Positions 28,018 through 37,748 of a stretch of DNA of 64,000 nucleotides are shown piece after piece. The notes under the pieces were generated by a model that worked only from the letters and a program-made list of their open reading frames with translations, was not told where the DNA came from and did not search any database. The first letter of the stretch is position 1. The number at the start of each line of letters is the position of its first letter. The translations under genes and the position numbers were made by a program. Source of the stretch: an uncultured Francisella sp. (GTDB taxonomy: Bacteria; Pseudomonadota; Gammaproteobacteria; Burkholderiales; Neisseriaceae); contig CALTZA010000001.1 of NCBI GenBank assembly GCA_943913655.1, forward strand, positions 146,780 through 210,779. Direction: 5' to 3'.

Positions 28018-29346
28018 TTATTTCTTTTGTGTTTCTTCAAACTCTTTTAATTTTGCATTGGCTGAATTTTCGATATTCTTAATCGCTTGCTCAGGCGTAA
28101 TTTGATGATTGAATACTTTTTCTAATTCTCCGTCTTCTAAATCACGAATGACAGGTAAATTACCTAAGCGAATACCTTTTTTAATACTATTACCTGCATT
28201 TAACTGCTGAATTGGCACTTCTGCCTGCGGATTACTTTGATAAAAACCCTGTTTTTTACTTAATTCATAAGCAGCTTTAGTTACTGGAATATAACCTGTC
28301 TGTTGATGCCATTTGGCTACCACTTCTGGCGAAGATAAATAATTAAGGAAAGTGGCAATCGCCTGATATTTCTTAGGGGTTTTGCCGCTAAATACCCACA
28401 AAGAAGCTCCTCCAATAATACTATTTTTAGGTCTTCCCAAAGAAGCATAATATGGCAAAGAACTCACTGAAAAATTAAATTTACTATTGGCTTTAATATC
28501 CGCATAAGAGCCTGACGAATCAATTAACATAGCACATTGTCCAGTAGTAAAAAGTTCACTTGGTTTATCTCCTCTACCTCCATAAACAAAACGTCTGTCT
28601 TTAGACATTTCACTTAAATCTGTGAGGATTTTTCTATAATAGGGGTGTTTTAAAGTAATTCTAGCATCAAGGCCTCCAAAACCATTATTTTTAGTAGCAT
28701 AAAGAGCATTGTTTCTAGCAGAGCCATTCTCTATTAATACCCAGGCTGGCCAAGAAACAGTTAAACCACAGTTGATACTGCCTGACTTACGAGCCATTAT
28801 TTTAGCTGATATTTTCTTAACCTCCTCTAGAGTTTTAGGAGGAGATTGAGGATCCAAACCAGCTTGTTTAAAAGCATCTTTATTATAGTAAAAAACAGGT
28901 GTAGAACTGTTAAAAGGCAAAGATAAGAGCTTTCCTTTGTTATCAGAATAATAAACACTAATAGCAGCTAGAAATTTCTTACTATCCAAAGGAACGCCTG
29001 CCGATTTCATTAATTCATCAATTGACTTAGTGATATCACCAGCATGCATCATTGTTGCAGTACCTACTTCATATACCTGCAAAATGTCAGGAGCCGAATT
29101 TGAGCGAAAAGCAGCGATACCAGCGTTTAAGGTCTCCTCATAACTGCCTTTATTGATGGCCTTCACTTTAAGTTCAGGGTGCTTGCGATTAAATTCATTA
29201 ACAATTTCATTCAAGCTCTTGCCTAAATTACCGCTAAAAGCATGCCAAAATATAATCTCATTATCAGCTGGTGCATGCTCACCACAAGCTACCAAACTAA
29301 ATAAACCCAAACAAACCGCACCAACTTTTAGCTTACTCAGTAACAT
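28018..29346 (-). CDS. ugpB: Glycerol-3-phosphate/glycerophosphodiester-binding protein UgpB, apparently a lipoprotein
   Basis: The substrate-binding protein of the Ugp importer. At 442 aa it fits the family, with EIIFWHAFSG at the mature start, SLPFNSSTPVFYYNKDAFK, and the conserved SWPAWVLIENGSARNN and IIGGASLWVFSGK segments. Unusually, the signal peptide ends in a good lipobox, LVAC, with C21 as the anchor. E. coli UgpB is a free periplasmic protein, so this one is probably tethered to a membrane. It lies 40 nt after ugpQ. Confidence 0.93.
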   Translation of the reverse strand: MLLSKLKVGAVCLGLFSLVACGEHAPADNEIIFWHAFSGNLGKSLNEIVNEFNRKHPELKVKAINKGSYEETLNAGIAAFRSNSAPDILQVYEVGTATMMHAGDITKSIDELMKSAGVPLDSKKFLAAISVYYSDNKGKLLSLPFNSSTPVFYYNKDAFKQAGLDPQSPPKTLEEVKKISAKIMARKSGSINCGLTVSWPAWVLIENGSARNNALYATKNNGFGGLDARITLKHPYYRKILTDLSEMSKDRRFVYGGRGDKPSELFTTGQCAMLIDSSGSYADIKANSKFNFSVSSLPYYASLGRPKNSIIGGASLWVFSGKTPKKYQAIATFLNYLSSPEVVAKWHQQTGYIPVTKAAYELSKKQGFYQSNPQAEVPIQQLNAGNSIKKGIRLGNLPVIRDLEDGELEKVFNHQITPEQAIKNIENSANAKLKEFEETQKK

Positions 29347-29386
29347 AACATTTTGCCTTCTTCATTCTATAAACGTGTTAATTGTA

Positions 29387-30172
29387 TCAAAACTTGGCTT
29401 TTTTATCAGAAGCAAATTCTACTTTATCAATTAAATCAGTAATAATCCCCTGAACACCCCAGTTTAATAATTGCTTTGCCTTATTTAAGTCATTAACAGT
29501 CCAGCATAAAATTGCAAAGCCTGCTTGCCTAATTTTATTAATTCTCCTTTGAGTCAGTACCTTATATGGCGCATGTAAAGACACACAATCTAGATGTTTG
29601 AGCGTATCAAGCAGCTGTTCATCACTCTCTGGCCACTCTTCAATTAAGTAACCACGCCAAGTATCAGGATAATGCTTCTGCAAGGTTTTAAGGGATATGA
29701 GTGAAAAGGAAGAAAATAAAGGTCGAACATGTTCTCCCTGCCAATAACGCAAAGCTGCTTTGCCTACTAAAATAGCTGTCTCTTCTTCTTCCCCAATATT
29801 AGGTTTTATCTCAATATTTACTGCCACATTGTGACTGACACAGAAGTTTGCTACTTCATCAAAACTGGGAACAAATGCGGTTTTGTATCTAGAATATTTT
29901 GCTGCCACATTAATTTTTACAAGATCAGCCAACTTAAGGGATGAGACACTACGATCGTCATTAGCAACCCGAAATAGATCATGATCATGAATGACCACGG
30001 CAACTTTATCACGACACAGCTGGACATCAAATTCAACTGCCCTAAACCCGAATTGATAACAAATCTTAAAACCCAACATGGTATTTTCAGGTGCTACATT
30101 ACCACCCCCTCGATGGGCAAACCAGGTGGGATAATCCCATTTTTTTTCTTTGGTCAATATATCTATACCCAT
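29387..30172 (-). CDS. ugpQ: Glycerophosphodiester phosphodiesterase UgpQ
   Basis: Hydrolyses imported glycerophosphodiesters (e.g. glycerophosphocholine) to glycerol-3-phosphate and the alcohol, in the cytosol (no signal peptide). GDPD-family site: H20-R21 in AHRGGGNVAPENT, the metal-binding VEFDVQLCRD, and the second histidine in VVIHDHDL. It ends in the usual WGVQGIITD. At 261 aa it fits UgpQ. The ATG has AGGA 8 nt upstream. It is the first gene of the operon here, unlike E. coli, where ugpQ is last. Confidence 0.92.
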   Translation of the reverse strand: MGIDILTKEKKWDYPTWFAHRGGGNVAPENTMLGFKICYQFGFRAVEFDVQLCRDKVAVVIHDHDLFRVANDDRSVSSLKLADLVKINVAAKYSRYKTAFVPSFDEVANFCVSHNVAVNIEIKPNIGEEEETAILVGKAALRYWQGEHVRPLFSSFSLISLKTLQKHYPDTWRGYLIEEWPESDEQLLDTLKHLDCVSLHAPYKVLTQRRINKIRQAGFAILCWTVNDLNKAKQLLNWGVQGIITDLIDKVEFASDKKAKF

Positions 30173-30492
30173 TTATTCATCCTGAAGCTTTGAGATAATA
30201 ACCTAAAACTAAATAAAAAAAACTCTAGCCGATCGTGCCTTATACTTAATCAAATTGTTACTGCTTACTCACCACTTTATCAATTAATATCGGCTTATAT
30301 TCGGAGTTAACAAATTTAAATTAACTTCAAAAAAAGCTATCTACTTCATAGACTAAAGTAGTAATTTTGCTTAACATTTCAATGTATTAACCTACCTGAA
30401 TTAAGCGGCGCGCCCATTATACACAGAATTGAATTAAATCCGTAATCGCAACTTCTATATGATACCTGCGCTTAGCGAACTAAAGATAAAAA
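30173..30492. other. Divergent intergenic region between ugpQ and the NUDIX gene
   Basis: A 320-bp AT-rich region holding the promoters of two divergent genes. An isolated GGCGCGCC palindrome lies at 30407-30414. No convincing PhoB box or other known operator was recognised by eye. Confidence 0.5.
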
Positions 30493-31077
30493 ATGATTTA
30501 TAATGAAAGCAAATTTTATATGAAAGAAGCTTTGCTGATGATTTTTGATGAAAAAAAGCTCTCCGGCCAGTCTATTTATCATAGCTCTATTATTCAGATT
30601 ACTCGTGATGAAGTACTGCTTCCTAGTGGCAGTACTAGTTATCGCGTTTGCATTAATCATCCAGGTGCAGCCTGCGTACTTGCAACTACTGCTTCCAACA
30701 AAGTGATTTTGGTACGTCAATATCGCTATTGTGTGGGAGAGACTCTATTGGAATTACCCGCAGGGAAAATAGATCCACAGGAAACACCAGAAAGCTGCGC
30801 TAAAAGAGAATTGGCAGAAGAAACTCCTTACACTGCAAAATCAATTGAATTACTCTATACTTTTTATACAGCCCCTGGTTTTTGTAACGAGAAAATGTAT
30901 CTGTTTTTGGCCAGTAAAATCGTCGCCAACAGCCAACTTAGACCAGATAAAGACGAGTTACTACAAACCGTTGAACTTAACTCAGAAGAGGTGAAAGAAG
31001 CAATCGCAGCAGGTAACATTAAAGATGCTAAGACGTTAATTGCATTGAACTATTGGTTAAGCGCCATAGCAAAGTAA
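30493..31077 (+). CDS. NUDIX hydrolase, probable ADP-ribose pyrophosphatase
   Basis: Hydrolyses nucleoside-diphosphate derivatives. The Nudix box G-x5-E-x7-REL-x-EE-x-T is intact (GKIDPQE, then AKRELAEET). The fold context resembles ADP-ribose pyrophosphatases (NudF type): INHPGAACVLA before the box, and YTAPGFCNEKMYLFLA after it. The N-terminus is uncertain: ATGs at 30493, 30520 and 30538 are all in frame, and comparison with related proteins favours one of the later two. A short downstream gap to the permease suggests possible co-transcription. Confidence 0.88.
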   Translation: MIYNESKFYMKEALLMIFDEKKLSGQSIYHSSIIQITRDEVLLPSGSTSYRVCINHPGAACVLATTASNKVILVRQYRYCVGETLLELPAGKIDPQETPESCAKRELAEETPYTAKSIELLYTFYTAPGFCNEKMYLFLASKIVANSQLRPDKDELLQTVELNSEEVKEAIAAGNIKDAKTLIALNYWLSAIAK

Positions 31078-31127
31078 TCAGCTTCTATGTCACTGACTCA
31101 TTACTCAGCTGTTTTAAATACTCAATC

Positions 31128-31946
31128 ATGGCAATTCTACAAACTGTTTTAGCCACCTTGCCTTTATCCATCTGCGCTAGTTTATTGGCTGGATTACTAG
31201 GAATTGGCGGAGGATTACTTACTGTTCCTATTGTGACTTCTCTTTTAGAACATCATTTTGGTTTCATCCCTTATATGCAACAAATCACTATTGGCACTTC
31301 CTTTGCTGTTATGTGCTGTACGCTCGCTTCAAGCGCCATAATGCATCATTATCAACACAACATCAGTTGGTTAGCTGTGAAATCTATTATTGTTTATCTT
31401 ATTATAGGGACTATCTTAGGAAGCATCATTGCACCTTATATTCCTAGCAAATCGTTGCAATTTATATTCGCCCTTTTTTGTTACTTTATTGCGGTTAAAA
31501 ATCTTTTTAAATCAGATGAATCAATGACAGATATGACTTTTAAAGAAAATAAAAAAAAATCAGTTAGTGTTGGATTTTTTATCGGCTTATTGGCAAGTTG
31601 GCTCGGTATTGGTGGTGGTTCAATGCTGATTCCTTTTCTTTTAAAGAAAAATCTTTCGATCAAAAAAACGATTGGCACATCCGCCACTTTAGCTTTTCCG
31701 ATTAGCTTATCAGCAACTATCTCTTATGTATTAAGCGGACTGCCCTATCAAACCATATTACCAGCACATAGTATTGGTTTTGTCTATTTCCCTTATTTTA
31801 TCAGCCTAGCTTTAGGCATGGCTTTATTCGCACCCATCGGAGCCAGATTAAGCATAATTGCTTCTCCTGTACTACTCAGACGACTTCTTACTACTTTACA
31901 CTTGTTTATCGGCAGTAAGACACTGTGGTCAGTCTTTTACACTTGA
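31128..31946 (+). CDS. TauE/SafE-family (sulfite/organosulfur exporter-type) membrane permease
   Basis: A 272-aa polytopic membrane protein with about eight hydrophobic segments. The two TauE/SafE half-repeats are visible: LAGLLGIGGGLLTVPIV near the N-terminus and ASWLGIGGGSMLIPFLL in the middle. Family members move sulfite or small organosulfur compounds, or have no known substrate; none is implied by the neighbours. The ATG at 31128 is used. A longer TTG-started frame overlaps the NUDIX gene. It is convergent with hom, with a 10-bp overlap. Confidence 0.85.
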   Translation: MAILQTVLATLPLSICASLLAGLLGIGGGLLTVPIVTSLLEHHFGFIPYMQQITIGTSFAVMCCTLASSAIMHHYQHNISWLAVKSIIVYLIIGTILGSIIAPYIPSKSLQFIFALFCYFIAVKNLFKSDESMTDMTFKENKKKSVSVGFFIGLLASWLGIGGGSMLIPFLLKKNLSIKKTIGTSATLAFPISLSATISYVLSGLPYQTILPAHSIGFVYFPYFISLALGMALFAPIGARLSIIASPVLLRRLLTTLHLFIGSKTLWSVFYT

Positions 31947-33253
31947 TGAAAAGTCTCTACACGCAGCATCACAACTTGTTTTAGTACTTCATCTAAGCTT
32001 TCTAGTTGATAAATGGCATCTTTGATATGTTGCTCCAAACAAAGATGAGTCAATACAATAAGCTGAGCACCACCGAGAAGAGGAGCTGCTTTTTGTAGCA
32101 TGACTTCAATAGAAATACCATGCGCCACTAATATTTTTGCTACTTGCGATAAGACACCAACTTGGTCTTTAATGACCAAACGCAAGTAATAGCTGCTTTG
32201 GATATCATTGATCGAAATAAATGGTAATTTTTTAATTTCACTTGGTAAATAAGAAAGATGAGGAACCGGGTGTTTTACATCATTTGTTAATTCGCGTGCT
32301 AAGTCAATTAAATCCGCTATCACTGCACTAGCAGTAGGCAAGCCTCCTGCACCTGCTCCATAATAAAGTACATCACCTAACATCTTAGAATGTAAATCAA
32401 CCGCGTTCATGACACCATTAACACTGGCAAGTAAGCGATCTTTATGCACTAAAGTCGGATGAACTCGAAGTTCTATCCCTGCTTTGCTGCGTTTTGTAAT
32501 ACCAAGAAGCTTGACTTCATAACCAATTTCATCAGCAAATTCAATATCTTCACTCTTAATATGAGTAATTCCTTCCAAATAACAATGCTTAAAATCAATG
32601 GGAATGCCAAAAGCCAAAGCCGCCATCAAAGTAAGTTTATGGCCAGTATCATGCCCCTCAATATCAAAAGTGGGATCGGCTTCTGCATATCCCAAACATT
32701 GCGCTTCTTGTAGAGCATGCTCAAATGTGTTTTTTTTAAGTTTCATCTCAGATAAAATAAAATTACTGGTACCATTAATAATGCCAGCAATATAGCAGAT
32801 ATTATTGGCAGCCAAACCTTCTCGCAGCATTTTGATAATGGGAATACCGCCAGCAACCGCAGCTTCAAACCTGACTGTCACTTTGTTTTTCTCTGCTTGA
32901 CTAAAAATTTCATTGCCATACTCTGCCAATAACTTTTTATTAGCAGTAATTACATGCTTTTTATTATGTATTGCCTGGAGCACTAATGCTTTTGCATCGG
33001 TACTTCCTCCAATTAGCTCCACTACCACCTGGATATCTGGATTCTGCACCACAGCAAATACATCGTCACTCAACTGTACATGAGAAGGTAGTGTAAGATT
33101 CTTATCTTGGATACGGCGAGAGGCAACCATGACAAGCTGTATCTTACGGCCTAATTTTTGCTGGATTTTGTGTTGATTGTGGCAAAGAACATCAATTGTC
33201 GCCAAACCAACAGTGCCTGCTCCCATTACACCAACTTTAATCACATCCATCAT
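31937..33253 (-). CDS. hom: Homoserine dehydrogenase
   Basis: Reduces aspartate semialdehyde to homoserine for threonine and methionine synthesis. The NAD(P) site is VGVMGAGTVG, followed by GIINGTSNFILSEM and the catalytic region AEADPTFDIEGHDTGHKL. YYGAGAGGLPTASAVIADL precedes a C-terminal ACT domain (about 350-430) for end-product control. At 438 aa it is monofunctional. ATGs at 33253 and 33250 are adjacent. No threonine-branch genes follow in this window. Confidence 0.95.
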   Translation of the reverse strand: MMDVIKVGVMGAGTVGLATIDVLCHNQHKIQQKLGRKIQLVMVASRRIQDKNLTLPSHVQLSDDVFAVVQNPDIQVVVELIGGSTDAKALVLQAIHNKKHVITANKKLLAEYGNEIFSQAEKNKVTVRFEAAVAGGIPIIKMLREGLAANNICYIAGIINGTSNFILSEMKLKKNTFEHALQEAQCLGYAEADPTFDIEGHDTGHKLTLMAALAFGIPIDFKHCYLEGITHIKSEDIEFADEIGYEVKLLGITKRSKAGIELRVHPTLVHKDRLLASVNGVMNAVDLHSKMLGDVLYYGAGAGGLPTASAVIADLIDLARELTNDVKHPVPHLSYLPSEIKKLPFISINDIQSSYYLRLVIKDQVGVLSQVAKILVAHGISIEVMLQKAAPLLGGAQLIVLTHLCLEQHIKDAIYQLESLDEVLKQVVMLRVETFHQV

Positions 33254-33349
33254 TACTCACCTATTCCTATAAGAACTGCGCTATACTTAGCCTTTGGGAA
33301 AATATTGTAACTTATCTTGATAATGCTTAGTTAGCATCAATTGATAACA

Positions 33350-33715
33350 ATGCAAATTAAAATCACCGGTTCTAATGATTACCCCATCTGGATTGATGGG
33401 TATGATGATTATGGTTTACTCATTCAAGGAAAGCGCTACAACCACCCCATCCGTATTTGCCAAACAGAAATCAGTGTAGTGCATAAAACCTTTAACTCCA
33501 TGCAGCTAGGAGATTTTTTACTTCCTGATCAATCACCACCAGAAGTAGTAATCATTGGTACAGGCAAAAAACATCTTTTTCTCTCTCCAAAACTGCAAGT
33601 AGATCTGTTTACCAAACAATTATATGCTGAAACCATGCCCACTGCTTCAGCTGTCCACTCTTTCAATCTGCTTACAGCTGATAAAAGACGCATCTTCACT
33701 TGGCTATGGCTCTAA
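33350..33715 (+). CDS. Mth938-like (DUF498/NDUFAF3-type) domain protein
   Basis: A 121-aa single-domain protein of the Mth938/Xcc1710 family. The GYDDYGLLIQGKRYNHPI strand region, then PEVVIIGTGKKHLFLSP and the end VHSFNLLTADKRRIFTWL are typical. The eukaryotic relative NDUFAF3 is a complex I assembly factor; a bacterial role is not established. The ATG at 33350 is preferred over a TTG at 33341. It is a single gene between hom (divergent) and rpoD (convergent). Confidence 0.8.
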   Translation: MQIKITGSNDYPIWIDGYDDYGLLIQGKRYNHPIRICQTEISVVHKTFNSMQLGDFLLPDQSPPEVVIIGTGKKHLFLSPKLQVDLFTKQLYAETMPTASAVHSFNLLTADKRRIFTWLWL

Positions 33716-33750
33716 CATAATCCCCATGCTATAACGCTGTATCTTCATCC

Positions 33751-35712
33751 TTAATCTTCTTTGCTACTGTCCAAGAAAATACGCAGCAAATCGCTGCGAG
33801 GAGGGTGGCGCAATTTACGTAAGGCTTTTGCTTCTATTTGCCTAATTCTTTCACGTGTCACATCAAACTGTCTGCCAACTTCTTCCAAGGTATGATCAGT
33901 ATTCATTTCAATCCCAAATCGCATGCGTAATACTTTTGCTTCGCGCGGGGTCAGACAGGTTGATAAAATTTCTCTTGCTACATCTCTTAAACCTGAGTAG
34001 ACAGCCGCATCTATAGGAGCAATAGTAGTGGTGTCCCCAATAAAATCACCAATATGTGAGTCATCATCATCCCCTATCGGCGTTTCCATAGATACAGGTT
34101 CCTTGGCAATTTTCATAATCTTTCTAATTTTTTCTTCCGGCATGCCCATCAATTCTGCTAATTTATTGGAATCCGGATCATTGCCTGTTTCTTGTAAATA
34201 TTGGCGTGATAATCGATTCATTTTATTAATCGTTTCAATCATATGCACTGGAATACGAATGGTCCTAGCTTGATCAGCAATTGAACGGGTGATCGCCTGT
34301 CTAATCCACCAAGTAGCATAAGTAGAGAATTTATAGCCACGACGATACTCAAATTTGTCGACTGCTTTCATTAGGCCAATATTACCTTCTTGAATTAAAT
34401 CTAAGAATTGTAACCCACGATTAGTGTATTTTTTGGCTATAGAAATTACCAAGCGCAAATTCGCTTGGATCATTTCTTCCTTAGCACGATTAGTTTCTTT
34501 CTCATTTTTGGTTAACTCACGGCCAGTGTTGCGCAGTTCATCTAACGACAACATGGTCTCTGCTTCCACTTCAATTAACTGCTGCTGCAATTCCAAAATA
34601 TTATGTTGAAACCGCTTTAACTCTCTCACCCAGGGATTTTTTTTCGCCATTTCATCCTTAAGTAGATCAATATCAGTCAAGCGAGGCATAAAATATTCTC
34701 GAATATAGTCCTTATCCATATGAATATGGTTAAGGCATAAACGTATGATCTCGTTCTCTGCACTAGATACAATAGCAAGCTTTTGACGCAAATGCTGACA
34801 CAATTCTTCTGTACGCTTAGAACTAAAGCGCATTTTATTTAACTCATCAATGATCTCATTCTGGACTTTAAGGTATTTTTTATCTTGGTTACCGTATTTT
34901 TTAAAATATCTGATTAAACGTACATATAGCTTTTCCACTCTAGCAAAGTGGACAAGCGCCTGTATTTTTAATTCTTCAAGATGTTTTTCCTCAACAGCAT
35001 GCTTGGTACCTTGTTCTTCCTCCTCTTCTCCTGGATCATCACTGTTGTCTTCAGATAAATCATCTGGGGAAGATAAGTCAGTAGAAGTCTCTTCTTGCAG
35101 TACCCCATTTTCTTCTTCAATAGTCTGCACATGTGATTCTTCATAAATAATCGCTTCAACCAATTCATCTATAGCCAACTGCCCAGCTTTTACACTCTTT
35201 ACTAATTCTAATATCTCTGCAATAGAACTAGGGCAAGTACTAATTGTTTGTATGGTTTTCTTAAGTGCTGTTTCAATTTTTTTTGCAATGACAATTTCAT
35301 CATCACGTGTCAACAAATTGACTTGCCCCATTTCACGCATGTACATACGCACAGGATCGGTCGTACGCCCAAACTCAGCATCAAAGCTAGATAAAGCAGC
35401 TTCAGTGACCGTCTCATCATCAGTATCAGAAATGGTTTGATCACTCATTAGTAAAGTCTCAGCATCTGGAGCCACCTCTGTGACTTGAATGCCCAAACCT
35501 CGAATCGTTTCAATGATGTTATCAATCTGCTCACTGCCCACCATATCATCAGACAAATAATCATTGACTTCTGAAAACATAAGATAGCCACGCTCTTTAC
35601 CCAAAGCCACTAGCTTACTAATCTGTTCTCTTTTTTCCTCAGCAGTTAACACAGGAATGCGTTCTTCTATACTGTTCATCACTTGTGCAGTTTCATCTTG
35701 TTGCTTCATCAT
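33751..35712 (-). CDS. rpoD: RNA polymerase primary sigma factor RpoD (sigma-70)
   Basis: Directs RNA polymerase to housekeeping promoters. Region 1.1 is at the N-terminus. Region 1.2 is DPVRMYMREMGQVNLLTRDDEI. An acidic non-conserved insert (about 190-240, rich in Asp/Glu) precedes region 2, which has RLVISIAKKYTNRGLQFLDL and the -10-contacting YATWWIRQAITR. Region 4.2 has VTRERIRQIEAKALRKLR. At 653 aa it is the gammaproteobacterial long form. Two adjacent ATGs (35712, 35709) follow AGGAC. It overlaps dnaG by 20 bp, completing the classic rpsU-dnaG-rpoD operon. Confidence 0.98.
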   Translation of the reverse strand: MMKQQDETAQVMNSIEERIPVLTAEEKREQISKLVALGKERGYLMFSEVNDYLSDDMVGSEQIDNIIETIRGLGIQVTEVAPDAETLLMSDQTISDTDDETVTEAALSSFDAEFGRTTDPVRMYMREMGQVNLLTRDDEIVIAKKIETALKKTIQTISTCPSSIAEILELVKSVKAGQLAIDELVEAIIYEESHVQTIEEENGVLQEETSTDLSSPDDLSEDNSDDPGEEEEEQGTKHAVEEKHLEELKIQALVHFARVEKLYVRLIRYFKKYGNQDKKYLKVQNEIIDELNKMRFSSKRTEELCQHLRQKLAIVSSAENEIIRLCLNHIHMDKDYIREYFMPRLTDIDLLKDEMAKKNPWVRELKRFQHNILELQQQLIEVEAETMLSLDELRNTGRELTKNEKETNRAKEEMIQANLRLVISIAKKYTNRGLQFLDLIQEGNIGLMKAVDKFEYRRGYKFSTYATWWIRQAITRSIADQARTIRIPVHMIETINKMNRLSRQYLQETGNDPDSNKLAELMGMPEEKIRKIMKIAKEPVSMETPIGDDDDSHIGDFIGDTTTIAPIDAAVYSGLRDVAREILSTCLTPREAKVLRMRFGIEMNTDHTLEEVGRQFDVTRERIRQIEAKALRKLRHPPRSDLLRIFLDSSKED

Positions 35713-37537
35713 TTTGTCCTAAAAAAGGTTGACATGGTCTTCTCAAATGGAGTCGTTTATTGATTAATGCTTGCAACAACGCCTCTTGCCCTTCATCTAA
35801 ACCATCAGTTTTAATCAGCGATCTTAGTTCAGCTAATTCCTTAGTAAAAATATCTTGTTTGATTCTTGTTAAACCAACTTTAAATTCTTCTTCACTATCC
35901 ACTTCACTAGCTCGCTCACTCTCACAAGCAAACACACTATCTTGGACTTTGGCTAATAAAGAATAAAAAGGACTATCCTTAAATAGCTCTAATAGCTGTA
36001 CTGTATTTTTAACTTGTCCTTGACTTTCAAGTACAGCTTGCGTGAGCGCTAATAAACAATGAATATCTTCACCATATTCAAGATAATCTGGCAAATGCAC
36101 ATATGTGGCCAAATATGGTTTTGTCAATAACCAATAAATCATTTTTTTATTATGAGATGTCACTTCTTCTTGACTAATCCACTGTCTTGACCACTGATCA
36201 CAACGATAACTTTTAGGCTGACTAGGTAATGTAGTCGTCTGGCCCAATAATGGTTGTAATTGCCCTAAAGTAATATCAAGCTGTTCTGCAAGTGCTTTAA
36301 TCAATAAATCCTTAAAAGTGGAATCGGGCATTAGTGTGAATAACTTTGCTGCTTGACTGATAATCAAAGACTGAGCTTCGGCACTTTTGATTGCCTTACC
36401 TTGCGTTAATGTCTGCAAAAAATAGCGTGATAAAGGCCATGCTTGCTCATTGATTAAATTCTCAAAAACCTTTTGACCATGGTGCCTAACAAATTCATCC
36501 GGATCTTGTCCATCTGGTAAAAAAATAAAATAGATATGTTTATTTTCCTTGATCAAAGTTAAAGCCTGCGTCAGCGCTTTCCAAGCTGCTTTACGACCTG
36601 CTTGATCGCCATCAAAACAAAAATAAATCTGATCAGCAAAACGAAATAATTGTTGAATATGCTGTTGAGTGGTAGCAGTGCCTAAGGTTGCGACCACATA
36701 ATCAACGCCGTGCTGTGCCAGCGCCAGCACATCCATATAGCCTTCTACCACCACTACTTTTTTCCTTTGACGAATAGCAGTTTTCGCCTCAAATAAACCA
36801 TATAAACTTTTACTTTTATTAAACAATGGGTTTTCAGCAGAGTTAAGATATTTAGGCAAACTTTTATCTAATACCCGAGCGCCAAAACCCACTACAGATC
36901 CCTGGATATCACGAATGGGAAACATGAGACGATGTCTAAACCGGGGTTTAATCGCATTAGCTGCAGTAGTTACCTTCTCTTTTTGTACCATTAAATCAGC
37001 CGTCAAGAGAAGCTGATGAAAAGAATCAGAAAATAATGTATTCAGATAATTTGTATAAGGAGCAAAACCAACCTGATAACGATCAATGATCTCAGCTGAA
37101 AGTTGCCTTTTGCATAAATAATCTACCACTGAAGAATGGTGACGTTGATGATAGAAGTAATCCGCTACTTTTTTATTGATTTCACGCAAATGATCTTTAA
37201 AATCCTTAGTCGTATCACTCTTTTTAGAAATAGAATAATGCTGCTGACTATGTTGCACTGTCATACCTACAGTAGAAGCCAAATGTTCTATTGCATTGAC
37301 AAAATCCAGACCCAAATAATCCATGACAAATTGAATGACATTGCCATGTACCCCGCAACCAAAACAATGGTAAAACTGCTTATCAGCAGAAACAGTAAAA
37401 GAGGGCGTTTTTTCTTGATGAAAAGGGCAACAGGCAACTTCATTGGCACCGGCTTTTTTTAGCGGCACATAGCGGTTAATAAGATCGACAATATCCACTC
37501 TACCCAGTAACTCAACGGTAAAATTTCGGTCAATCAT
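35693..37537 (-). CDS. dnaG: DNA primase DnaG
   Basis: Makes RNA primers for Okazaki fragments. An N-terminal CHC2 zinc finger (ACCPFHQEKTPSF, then FYHCFGCGVHGN) is followed by the RNA polymerase core with TOPRIM acidic residues (VVVEGYMDVLALAQHG, FCFDGDQAGRKAAW). The C-terminal DnaB-binding domain is less conserved. The ATG at 37537 (614 aa) has GAGGT 5 nt upstream; a TTG at 37549 is not needed. It is the middle gene of the rpsU-dnaG-rpoD operon. Confidence 0.96.
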   Translation of the reverse strand: MIDRNFTVELLGRVDIVDLINRYVPLKKAGANEVACCPFHQEKTPSFTVSADKQFYHCFGCGVHGNVIQFVMDYLGLDFVNAIEHLASTVGMTVQHSQQHYSISKKSDTTKDFKDHLREINKKVADYFYHQRHHSSVVDYLCKRQLSAEIIDRYQVGFAPYTNYLNTLFSDSFHQLLLTADLMVQKEKVTTAANAIKPRFRHRLMFPIRDIQGSVVGFGARVLDKSLPKYLNSAENPLFNKSKSLYGLFEAKTAIRQRKKVVVVEGYMDVLALAQHGVDYVVATLGTATTQQHIQQLFRFADQIYFCFDGDQAGRKAAWKALTQALTLIKENKHIYFIFLPDGQDPDEFVRHHGQKVFENLINEQAWPLSRYFLQTLTQGKAIKSAEAQSLIISQAAKLFTLMPDSTFKDLLIKALAEQLDITLGQLQPLLGQTTTLPSQPKSYRCDQWSRQWISQEEVTSHNKKMIYWLLTKPYLATYVHLPDYLEYGEDIHCLLALTQAVLESQGQVKNTVQLLELFKDSPFYSLLAKVQDSVFACESERASEVDSEEEFKVGLTRIKQDIFTKELAELRSLIKTDGLDEGQEALLQALINKRLHLRRPCQPFLGQNDEATR

Positions 37538-37748
37538 GCCGGACCTCAACTGCGTTAATCAATGTCAATCATGCTAAATAACATGGCTAAATCTATTTCA
37601 TTTAACCTTCATTACAAGAATTTGCCCTATAGCTAGCTAATGCAAAATAATAAAACCACCCTTAATTACAGCAACTATTGAATAAATCACCGCATACAAG
37701 CTACGCTATAAAGTACTCGTTTAAAAAACATGGAAAAGTATATTAATA

